Positions 1-11,646 of a stretch of DNA of 64,000 nucleotides are shown piece by piece. The position numbers and the translations under genes are program-made. Location: the NCBI GenBank assembly GCA_013399115.1, contig VXAA01006091.1, positions 277,101 to 341,100 of the forward strand. The letters are read 5' to 3'. Position 1 is the first letter of the stretch; each line of letters begins with the position of its first letter. Source of the stretch: Anseranas semipalmata. Taxonomy: Eukaryota; Chordata; Aves; Anseriformes; Anseranatidae. The notes beneath the pieces were generated by a model. That model saw nothing but the letters and a program-made list of their open reading frames with translations. It did not search any database and was not told the origin of the DNA.

Positions 1-1040
1 GCTGGCATTTCTGAGCCATGCAAGTTTCCTCTGTCCTTGAAGAAGTGGTATTTGAGTGCTCTAATGCCACTCCTAGATGTATTCTTCTACCATCACACTC
101 CCAGTTGCTCTTTAACCCCTTCTTTCTTCTCCCCTCCCAGATTAAATAGATTTCCCAGTTTGGACAAATCTGGTACACTGGATATCTGTGCTGCCTCTTA
201 CTTCCAGTAGAAGCACATTTGTCAATGATAATGTTTTGTTTCTTTTTGCCGGTTCAAAAAGGAATGCAATTTTCTCCAAAGATCTGAGCAGGGAATCAGT
301 CAGTACCAGCAACAGAGGGATACTTAATAAGCTGTCAGTCATTTAGCATTAGTCTTAGATCTCACAGTTTTAAAATCTTGATCCTTTAATTAGTAGTCCT
401 CATGTTTTTTTTTGTGTGTGTTGTTTTTAATAAAATGAGCACTCTAATTCTGTTGCAGAATCACTCACGCAAGTCTTAACAAGCCCTTATATTTCCCTCA
501 CAAATTGGATGACCACAGCATTGGAACTACATTTGTGGCTTATTTCTAATTTGCATTTTCTTGTCAATGCACATTTTCAAGTATAGAAGTAACTTAAAAA
601 AGAGTAATTCTGCCCTAACATAGCCATCTGCAGCAAAAGAGTAAGCACTTGGCAATACTAACTAGTTCATAGAAGTTCTTACTAGATATAAATAATACCA
701 TTTTCTGGCAGAGAAAGTCTTCATAGTGTGATCTTTAGTTGGAGGAAAGAAAACTTATGTTAGTTGGCACATCTATCAGCATAATGTAGTTATTATTAAG
801 AAAGTGACCATGTAAAAATGTCACCTTGTTAAACAGTGCAACAACTTGCTGTGTGTATTCTGGGGCAGATTGGCTTACACTGTTTAAAACAAAAACAAAC
901 TTTTATTGCTTTCTACTCCTGTTAACACTGCTGAGCCAACACATCTACACAGAGCAGCAAGAGGCCAGAGCCAAATACTGACTGAAGTGTTTAAGCAGGA
1001 CTAAGGTGGACTTAAATATGTAAGTCATTAATACAGATTC

Positions 1041-1058
1041 AAAAAAAAAAAAAAAAAA
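1041..1058 (+). repeat. Poly-A tract, 18 bp
   Basis: This is an uninterrupted A18 run with no recognisable retrogene upstream. Confidence 0.95.
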
Positions 1059-1919
1059 TGGGGCTAAAGTAGAGCTAAATTTTCAACAGAATCTCTTTCT
1101 AGCAGAAACTCTGATCAGGGGGATTTTGAAGAACATGCCTGGAATTTCAAGACCTCTTGCGGTACTGGCAGCTTTGATGCTTCCCACCCGGCAACTGTGC
1201 GACCAGAGTTCTCAGATGTGCTCCCCTGCTGGGGGTATGGCTGGGATTTCTGGATATGCAGCCGTCTGGTTAGAGCCACTCTGAATTTCTTCTCCACTCT
1301 GAGCCCTCTGCTTCAGGGAAGCTTCAGGTGGATTAGTGACACATGTTGTGCAGTGGCTGCTTCTGGATGGAGGTAAATGTCCCTTATCCTTGCTCTTATA
1401 CTCCCTCCTCCTCCAGCTCAGAGTGCCTCATAAAAACCATTTATTGGGAATGCTTACTTCTGAATTGTACCTAGAAGTTATATGTGAGAACACTAGTTGG
1501 CTTGATCAGAAATTGCACACAAGACTAGTCTAACAATTAAACAGTATAAATGTTCATATTTCAGGGGTTGGGAACATTTCCTGGCTCTATTATATTTATT
1601 TGTGTACATCAAGCCAGTAAGTTTTAGGCACCCCCAGAGGAGCGTGTTTACTGAATATGCAGAGACTGGCCGCAGTGCCTGTATGGGAGAGCTTACAGTC
1701 CCCTGACATCCCAGACAGCATTATGGACTCCTGCAAAGACACTGTTTAGCAGCCACTTTGCCTCTGTGGTGGGAACTTTCCCTTTGTCTGGGACAAAGCC
1801 CTAGACCTCACTGTGCTAAGGAAAGAGAAGATGTCCTGCCTATATCTCACAGGGGACAGATCCAGTAGACATTGTCAGTGCACTACAGACAGACACTTTC
1901 AGGGTAGATTTCAAATCAA

Positions 1920-1922
<3 letters not shown>

Positions 1923-1950
<28 letters not shown>

Positions 1951-1951
1951 T
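1923..1951 (+). repeat. Poly-T tract, 29 bp
   Basis: This is an uninterrupted run of about 29 T. No retroposed sequence of a known family is recognisable beside it, so it may be a simple homopolymer or the decayed tail of an unrecognised minus-strand retrocopy. Confidence 0.95.
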
Positions 1952-4111
1952 GGCCAGTATTTGGTATTTGCCCAGAAATTGGAAAACCTGCATTTCTGAA
2001 CTTTTTCTGTGCAAAAAAATTCAAACCTCAAGCCATGGAAATGTACCCAAGACACCAGATTTTTGACAAGACTGGATGATGGGTGTCATTCTTCACTCAT
2101 GTTGTTGAAACTGGGTTGCTGTATTCCAGCAGTTGTAATGAGCTCCAGTACAGTGATTTTACAACTTTGTGATAAGGTCTTTCGTTCATTGTAACAAGTC
2201 TCTAGTTCTTGATTTCAAGGCTGCTCAAGCGTTTTACATTTAGTTTTCCCTACAATAGGAAGAAAGAAACGAGCACTATCCATAGTCTAGGACTGGTTCC
2301 TAAATCTTTCCACTACATCTAAACCCTTAGGCTGTTGAGCAGGTTTTTTTCTCTTTTCAGGTGGTGTAAAGAAAGCTTGTGACACCCCTCCTATTCTTGT
2401 GTAGAGAGTGCTTCTGTAGATGTGCTAGGAGACAATCTTTGGTTGAGGGCCTGATGGACAAGGATGGTCCATGTAGTATTCAGCTAGGATTTGGGTGCCT
2501 AAGCGGTCAGCTTTGTAATGAGTGAGGTGTTTCTGTTGATGTCCGCACTTAAGGGTTTGATCACCTGGGGAACATTGACATTGAAGACCGAAGTGCCTGC
2601 AGCGTACAGTCACCTTGCAGGCCAGGTGAGAGTAAGGGGAGCTGAACATGCTTGTTTTGAACACAGACGTCTGACCATATTTGAGTTTAATGGATATGGG
2701 TTGTATCTGTATTCTGTTCTGGCTGATTCATGAAAAAAATTGTATTTTCTCCCCAAAATCAAATGTTCACTTTCATCATGGAAGGTAGTAAGACATACAT
2801 CAGAAAGGACCTTACTGGAGGTGGATTTGTTCTTCTGCACAGGAGTTAGGAAAACATTCTTTTTCACTTTAAAATTGCTTTTGAATGAAATTAAACTTGA
2901 TCTACAACTACTGACAACTTGTTGTCTCCTAAAGGTATTAGACATAGAATCTGTATCTCTTTAGAACAATAAAAATGCAGCTAAACTTATTTTATTTCCC
3001 CACTTTTTTAGTTTTCCACTCTTTTCTTCACGTCAAATTGTTTATATCAAAGATTTTTCAGTACCTCGTATCTTTGAGATTTTTAGTCCTGCTTTATTAG
3101 AAATCTAAAATTCCTAGATTTTTCAATTATTCTTGAACTCAGGCCTGAACAATTTAGGTTCATAACATTAACAAATAAATAGAATTAAATGTAAATAAGG
3201 TAATTTTATTTGTTACAAAATTATAATGTTTGTGTGCTCTTATTTTCATAACATGTCTTCTACCAATAAATTATATTCTTAGTTCTACCATTTGTATATG
3301 AGGTGAAACTAACAGTTAAAGAGAAATAATATTGATATGACAAAACCTAATTTTATTTAACATTGCAACTAAAAAGGTGCAGATAAAATTACAAAATTCA
3401 TATTTTTCTTTAAGTGAAAGACAACTCACTGCTGTAGTAATGAACAGTTGCACCCACTTTGTGGAGGATTTACTGTAAATTCTCTATCATGCACTTTTAG
3501 GGTGTTCCATAACATTTTCAAAGGAGCTTTTGCATAGATTTTTGGCCATTTAAATTCTAATACCTGTTTCTAACTTCAGAAAGATTTGGAATTTTATTTT
3601 TCTGAAAGAAAACTACTATTCTTTGATTCACTGAAGTCACCACTGCAAGTAATTTTGGTTATAAAAAATGTATGCTATGTAATTTATTTTTAAGTATTTT
3701 TAAAGGTCTACTGTGCTGACTCAGAGATAATGGTCAGTTGTGTGAAATGCCATTTAAAACAGCTTTTGGATGACTGGTATGTAAACCTTAAATGTTACTA
3801 TTATAAGCTATATTCCGGAAGGTTATTTTTACTTAAACGTTTAACTAAGAATAAACAACTACTTTGAGATAGCTGGAGTTAAGTATCAAAATTCCAAACC
3901 ATGATGTCCAGGAGCATACCTACTGGCATAGACTAGAAGAATGCTACAGACACATACATGAAAAGTCATTTGTGAAAATATATGTGGATCAATTCTTTAA
4001 TGCACCAGGGAGATGACCAGTGTGTCTGTAAACACACGTGCCATTCTGCATTATTATTTATCTACAGCTTACTTGCCTCAGTATGATCAAATTTTAAAAC
4101 TGTTTAAAATT

Positions 4112-4130
4112 AAAAAAAAAAAAAAAAAAA
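4112..4130 (+). repeat. Poly-A tract, 19 bp
   Basis: This is an uninterrupted A19 run following TGTTTAAAATT. No mobile element is recognised on its 5' side. Confidence 0.95.
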
Positions 4131-7071
4131 CTTTTTAGAAAGTGAGAATGAACACATGAGTGAAAAGTTTAAATAATGCCAGCTGAGAGATAATCTACCT
4201 GGGGACCCAAGGATTTTCTCTCTCTCTGAAGAATCATTGTCTCACTGAGCCAAAAGTGATGCTTGTCCCTGATTTCACCAGAACCAGTTTCCATCAGAGG
4301 CATAAAAATGACTGCTCTTAGACAGGTAAATGTCAATACGGTTCTCACAGGTCTCCAGCTTCCATTGTCAGAGCTCTGCTCCTCTAAATGTCAGCAGTAG
4401 GTGATAACCCAATTTAAATATGAAAATTTCAACTGGAATGTTGGGCATGTCTATAATATCTAAAATAAAAGTTGTTCTTTTTTCAAACAGGAACTTGTAG
4501 ACCATTTCTGCCTGGTTTTCTGATACAGTACTGCTTTTGCAGCCACAGGTGAGACATTGTGCTGCAGTGTCAGTAGAGCTCAGAGGAGCTGAGAGAATCA
4601 ATTCTAACTGACTGGTAAGGGTTGCAGCTATCGACATACCGTCTGCCTTCCCAGCTACTTTATATCATTTATTAGTGCAGATACTATCTTAGCAGGTGCA
4701 TTAGTGCATAGCATTGCCAATAACATTTAGGTGAGTAGTCAGATGCATTATGAAGAGACGGCATTTTTACTGGTACTGTTAAATATCTACAGTTATAATT
4801 CCTGAATCATTGCATTCTCCTTTCCTGTATCTTGTTGGTCTTTTTGTACAATGATTTTTCTTTTTCTCCACCACCTATTGCTCTGATGTGATTTTTAAAC
4901 TATGATATAAAAGCTGTTGGATGAACTCAGGTAAAATTCTCCAAATCTTCAAAGATACTGCCTCATACTTTTTATATTTATGATGTGCTCTAAGACAAAT
5001 CTGCAAAATTCTTAGCCAAGTTTTGTTAGAAACCCAATTCTGTCATAATACTGTCTTTAGAACTCCTATTTCTTTATAATGAGAGTTTAAAATGTGTATT
5101 AGTGGTTAGAGCTGACCCCTATCACTTGTCAATGACATCCTCCCTACAATACCAAAATACAGTCTTTCCTTTCAACAAATGCTTGAATTCAAGCTGGTTA
5201 TTAAAAAATAAGATCAGAAAGAACTATATATAGTGTAACATCACAGGTCTCTAAAGGCATTTCTGAAGTCAAATAAATTGCCAACAAACCCAGACTTGAT
5301 CTTAAATTAGCTATTGGCATGACCTTCTCAAAGGCTGAGAACTTTCTGCAAGGTGTTCTTGTATTATTTATGAATTTATTGATTTATGATATTATGATAT
5401 TATGTATTGATTTATGTATCTACTGTGTAGCTCAGTAGTCATAAATGTAAGACCTGTGGCACTGAGCTTATTGCCAGATGCTCTCAACGTCTAATATGGT
5501 GATTTTATTCTCATTAAATCCTATCAGGGAGAACTTACAGGTTTGGACTGACCTTGAATATAGCACAGTTTACAGGGGAAAATTCAGGCAGCTCTCTTTT
5601 AGCCAGGATAGAGAAATTAACACACTGTTCCTTCTCTGTAAGTGCGAGTGAAAAGGTTCAGACAAAGGGTTCTTCCAGTCTTGTATCTTTTTTCTGTTAT
5701 CTGTTATCATGGCTAGTTTAGGAAATAGAATAAGGAAAGAAAAACTCAGATAGAGGTTTTCTGCAGGGTGCAAACTCTGCCATGAGTATTGTAAAGGCTG
5801 CATTTCATAAATGTGTTTCATAGCCATCGATGGACTTTATACACGTCTGTTTCATCTTGTTCATTCCCATTTGTACTGATGGCAAAACATCCAGAGGCAG
5901 CAAGTTCCCCAGCTTTTTATACAGAAGATGAAAAAGTACTTCCCTTCTTTGATTTTAATTTGATGCCTCATGATTTCATCTAGTTCTCTCCAGTTCTGGT
6001 GTTATGAGAAGTAATGAAAAATTATACAATATTTACCTTCTTTGCCGTGCTTCTGTCACATATGTTTCTTTCACTTTCTGTTTTTTTTTTCAGGCAAAAT
6101 TTTAGAGCATTTAAGCTCTGCTTGTGTAGAAAGAAGCTTCCCCATTTTCTTTGACTCTCCTTGTTGCCTTTTGTATCATTTCATTTCTCATTCTACTGTA
6201 CCTTTTTTGAGGTGGAATCACCAGAACAAGACATGATAATTAAAAACAGTTTGCATCAGAAATTCATAGAGCAATCTAACTGTTTCCTGTTTCATTTTCT
6301 ATTCTCTTCTTAATTATTCCTAGCATTCAATTTTCCTTTTGACTAAGCACTGAGACGGAGACTTCAAAAACCTGTAACTTCCAAATCTCTTCCTTCAGTG
6401 ATAGAAGTTCATTCACAGTTCATCATTTGTATGTATAGTTGGGGTTGTTTTTACCATGTGCATTATGCATATTATTAGCAATGAATTTTATTTTCCATTT
6501 TATCACTCTGCTACTCAGCATTATGAAATGCTTTTGTGGAGCACTGTAGTCAATTTTAGTTTTAGCCACTGAGGTTAATTTTGTATCATTTGCATATTTT
6601 TTCATCTCATTGTTCAGTCTGTTTTTCAGACTGTTTAGGAACATTTAACTGTCCCTAAGACAATTTCATATGGGACTCCCCTGACAATCCACTCCTTTTC
6701 TTGTGAATGAGCATTTATTCCCATCATGTATTACATATTCTTCAACCATGCACTGATCTGCAAGAGAACTTCCTACCTCCCCCCATGACAGCTTAGTTTC
6801 TTTAAAACCCATCATAAGAGTTTTTGGAAATCCAATAATATAGTATTAGATGGGAAACCTTTTCTACATGATTGCTGACTCCTTCAAAGAACTCAGATTT
6901 GGGAGGCACGAATTTGCTTTTCAGGTGTTAAATCTTCTTAATTATATCGCATTTATATATTTGATTACTAAGGCTATTCTTTAATATAGTTTTTACTAAT
7001 AGGCCTGGACTGAAAGCCACAGTTACAGACTTGTGATCAAACTTATTCCTCTTTGTAGTTCTGTTTCTGCT

Positions 7072-7096
7072 TGTTTGTTTGTTTGTTTGTTTGTTT
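7072..7096 (+). repeat. (TTTG)n microsatellite
   Basis: About six copies of GTTT/TTTG. The complementary (AAAC)n type recurs at 19.4, 45.4 and 47.1 kb. Confidence 0.93.
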
Positions 7097-7859
7097 TCCC
7101 CAGTTGGTGCTATCTTTGTTCCTTTCCCTCTGACTGTAGATGGCATAAGTGTAGATCATGGTTAAAGAAACTGTGAAATGTATAATGCAACAATTTCATA
7201 TTTTGCTTTTTTGGACCCCTTAGGTAAATGTCACGTGATCCTGCTGATTTGTTTTTATATATATTATGAACTGATTCCAAAACTTTTTTCACTGATGCCC
7301 TCTTTCAGAGCAGTTGAGGTAAACCAGGTGGACTGATTCAAGATGCTTCCCTTTATGACTGTACTTATCTCCCAGGGAGACTTGTCTCTTCAAATTCACA
7401 GGGGACAGTGAACCTCAGGTTGCCTGTTACTGTCTGTCATACCTAAGAGATGTAATCTAGCCTGTGGTAGTGAAAATAGTTTACCACACATCATAAAACC
7501 ATCACCCACGCCCATGTCTGAAATAAGTGATAAGGGCAATCCATGTTTCCCATTTTATTTGAAATTATTAAGAAAGCAAACCATTGTGATAAAATACTGT
7601 AGAACTACAGTGCAAGTTAAATCTACTATAAATTTATAAAAATTCTACAAGGAGACTGAAGATTAGGGGTCTAAGCTTTTTTGCTTTCTTTACAACACAT
7701 AAAAGAGGCCTGAAAAATGATATGAAAAAAGGGACTCATTCTTTTCTTTCATATTAACAAACTGGGTTTAGGGAAGGGAGGGTGCTTGAGTAGTGCTTGG
7801 CTTTTCTATAATGAAAAAATCAAGTTTTGTTTCTGCATATGTCTTTTTCCAGAGTTTCC

Positions 7860-7914
7860 AAAATAAAATAAAATAAAATAAAATAAAATAAAATAAAATA
7901 AAATAAAATAAAAT
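7860..7914 (+). repeat. (AAAAT)11 pentanucleotide microsatellite
   Basis: Eleven essentially perfect AAAAT/AAATA units (55 bp). The purity implies recent slippage and probable length polymorphism. Confidence 0.97.
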
Positions 7915-10739
7915 TCAGTTCATCTAAGACAAGCATGCATAATTTTTATTTGTATTGATGAAAAACATCTTGTGTGAAGGTTTCTTCTTAGCACCTTTGT
8001 ACACATAAATACTTGTAAGAAGAATATATATGAATATCTAATGACATCCCTTGTTCTCTCTCTTTCAACTTTAATCAATAAAGGTAAAAATGTTATTAAT
8101 GAATCTTTCCACAAAACTTATGACATTACTGATATTTTTATGGTTTAACAATAGCAGAGAATGAAAGCCTTTAGAAGAGAATAGCAAAAGCTCTTCACAG
8201 TGTCTTTATCATAAAGAAACAAAGGTTACCTGTTAAAGAAAAGAAAATTGGGTTATGTGCTCTTAAAGTATAAATATGTGACAGGTTCAAATAGCCATTT
8301 GAAAATAGTCTTCAAACAAATTTCCTGGTACAGTGCTATAACTTTTATTTCCTAGCTTAACAAAGCCTCTCAGTAAGAATTTGTAGAAAATGTGAACAAA
8401 GCCACAAGCTATTAACTAATGTTAAAAATAACCACTATCTTCAGGAAGTTCTTTGTTACTTGCAGCTACAGATGGAACTTGCTATTTCTTAAGGAACACA
8501 AAAAGTAGTGTTGACTTAGAAACAAATCAAAATCACTCTTAACCAGAACATTTATCTACAGCTAGTATCTCCATTATGCAAGAGGAGCTGTATTGTCTTC
8601 TCTTTGTTTTCCTGTTCATGCTTTACTCCTTTTTGTTTTCAGGATTACGATTATGGTCATGACTGAGAAAACAATCCTGGAGACCAAAGAAGTCTTTTGT
8701 ATTTCCCTTGCAGTACCTCCTGTAGTCCTATTGTGTTGGAGACATGAATAGTTATAGAGAAGCCCTGCTGTTCTGGAGAGAAATTTCTGTAATTTGAAAT
8801 GTAAATAAGTAAATACAGTAATAGGCACAATGTCTGACTTTAAACTGCATAGTGCCAGGTTTTTAAAGAAAGTAAGCAGAATTTCAGAGTATCTCAAAAG
8901 CAGGCATTTCAAGTGAATGCAGAGTTATTAACTTTTGCAAATGGCTTTTGCATTAGGTACTGTCTCTTGGTTGCCATAAAATCATACCAGTATTTTCCCC
9001 TTCAGAGTAAACTCATCATATACAGAGGAAGTATATCTAAGAAACCACAAGCTGATAAAACTATGAACCTACTCACAGACAACACCATTGCTACTTCCAT
9101 AAGAGATTACAGTAATAAATATATGACTTTAGTTTTAGATTATTATAATCATAACTACATTTATAATCCACTAACCTGAACAGCTATACCTCTCCAATAA
9201 CTCTTTAACAGAGCTTTAATGAGACTTTGCATGAGCTCACAATCTTCATTCATGGATCACATTAAAGGGCAGAGATTGTAAGAGTCAAGTAGTTTTCATT
9301 GATCAGGTACTGTTTTCTCATGTTTATTAGTCCAAAAATAAAGCCTTTAAAGTAAGTGTGATTCAGAGATTATTTTTTTTTTTTTTACCTCTCATCTTCT
9401 CACTTATCTCACATTTGTTGCCCTTAATCATTTCTTGGACCTTCCTTGCCAAACCATAGAAAAATTGGAGCCTCCACCTATCACCACATCACTATTGAGT
9501 TGAGCTGATCTACCAGAAGTGCTTACAGCTGATGTAGAAGGCATCACAAATGCACTCTCAGGTTGATCCCAGAAGATGTGGTCACTTTTCATTTCCATTC
9601 TTCAAAGTACCCAAGGCACTAGCCTGTAAGCCAGTCTGTGAAATCCCTCCCTTCATATAGATAAAGTGGTATGGTTTCGTGCATCAAGATCAACAAGCTG
9701 TTTTGGGGAATGAGGCTTCTTAAAGGCCTACTGATAAGAATACCTTAGTTTTTCTTCTCATGCTGTTTTGTCATCACATGCATACATTGCAGCTGTATCC
9801 ATTCATCCTGATTGTGTCCCAGTAGAGACCTTTATAGGCTTCTTGTGGCCTCCATTTCTTGATCCTCTTTCACTGACTTGTTAGTATAAGAATATGGCAA
9901 ACAAGTTTAAGGCTTTGATTTTTGAAAATCATACTTGGTTGTCATTCTTTCCTGAAGTCACTTTTATCCTCCAAGTGGCACAGATGAGAAAATGCTCAGC
10001 AGATGTACTTTGACCTTCTGGACTACCTTCCATGCCCATGGTATGTGTGCAGTGCTGGAGGCCATCCCATCTAACTCATCTCAGGACCAAAAGAAGGAAA
10101 AAAACTGCTAGGATGAAATCCAGGGCCAAGAGCGATTCCAGGAATGCACTGTTTCAGCCACCTCCCCTTAGATAACTGGAGATTCAGAAGTGTGCTCTAC
10201 ATCCTGGTTAAGGGACTCACCTCACTTTCCTCCTTCCACTTATAATCAGGCCATACAAAAAAAGACTCACAAGTGCTCTTCTCCTTAACTGATGCAAGCA
10301 CTTTTCCTTTGAAGAGGTCAGAAAGACTCTTAGATCCCCAAGAATATTTCTGGATGAATACCATTGAAGGATGGAAGCTTTCTACAGAATTTCTAGGTAG
10401 ACAAATGTGCTACTCATTACTGCTAGACATCTCTGTCAGGTGAACAATCCTGCCAAAGCAAGTGAAGAGTCTTGATCTGGTATAAGGCGACTGCTATGAC
10501 ACATCATCCTGTTCTTGCAACAGAAATAAAAATGTTTGTGGTTGTGGTATGTTTGTCCAAAATTTTTGGTGTTGGATACACTGTTTCCTCTCTGGATAGA
10601 AAAGGGAGTGAAATGTGTTACTGCTACTGAGCTGTGTGCAGACAGGCTGCACACTCCTGAGGCTGCTGGCTTATCTGGGCTGGTGCAATGGAGCACACAA
10701 AAACCTGTGCATGTTAGCCAACCAACAGAGCAATAATGC

Positions 10740-10820
10740 TATATATATATATATAATACGTATATATAATAATATATAATATATATATTGATATACATAT
10801 AATATATAATATTACATATA
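10740..10820 (+). repeat. (TA)n-rich, self-complementary low-complexity tract
   Basis: About 80 bp almost entirely of A and T in TATA/AATATATAATAT patterns, with single ACG and GATAC interruptions. Such alternating TA tracts can extrude as cruciforms. Confidence 0.95.
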
Positions 10821-11626
10821 ATCCTATAGCCCTTCCTAAGTTTACCACATGGCATAATGTGGCATTCACTGCCATGGTTAAAGAAAGCACAGGCTGTGCA
10901 GGAATTTGGCTTTCAGGGTAGATTTGAAGGCACTCTTGCAGGACAGTGTGAATACAGCTACTGATTCTTTGGCATTTATTTAACATATCCACTGGTTTCT
11001 AACAGCTCTGGTCTGGTACATTATGGTATCCATTAACACTTTCCAGCATAATAACTCATATCCCCCAGTCAGTGACCTATCTGCCATAGCTTCCAGTAGA
11101 GTTTAACATGTGCTCATTCTAGGTGAACTACCTCTTAGACAAAGAAAAGAAGTAGAAGACTTAATTTATTTTCTTCCTTTTCTTGGAAGTTTCTTAGTGG
11201 TTTCCTTTACTTGTGTCTATTCATCTTCTTCCTCAAATTTACTAGACTTTCTTTTTATATTCTCAAACAGTACTATTTCCCTCATTGCAGCAACATTTAT
11301 TCAACCAGGATGATTAAAGCACTTGAAAATGGAATATGCACTTTCCACATGGGAAGATTCCTTGACCAGAATGTCAACTGTATTGCACCAATATAAATCA
11401 GAAATATCTTCACTGAAGTTGATGCAGTTACAATATAAAAATAATGTAAATGAGATGACTTCAAGATCCAGCGCTTTAATTTCTTGAGCAATTAGTTTCT
11501 CAGTTTAAGCTGCTACCAATCAATCTCCATCAGAAGCGGAAGAAGAGAAAGAAAAATTGAATAGAATTATTGTACACACCTTACCTTAGCAAGCATGTGA
11601 TACTATTAGAGTAAATATTATCAAAT

Positions 11627-11646
11627 TTTGTTTGTTTGTTTGTTTA
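11627..11646 (+). repeat. (TTTG)n short microsatellite
   Basis: About four TTTG/GTTT units interrupt otherwise unique AT-rich DNA. Confidence 0.85.

Larger units (their letters stand above)
1..10739. other. Unique AT-rich DNA, no gene recognised
   Basis: Besides the listed homopolymers and microsatellites I see only scattered short ORFs without recognisable homology. The stretch 9430-10440 is somewhat less AT-rich and has few long A/T runs. I translated parts of it on both strands and found broken frames but no family I can name. A close match to the MARE core (TGCTGACTCAG) occurs at 3714-3724. Confidence 0.6.

Noticed and set aside
6042..6236. Exon following a strong-looking splice acceptor (T10 then CAG at 6091-6093)
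   Set aside because: No donor, reading frame or homology downstream. T-rich stretches ending in CAG are frequent in this composition.
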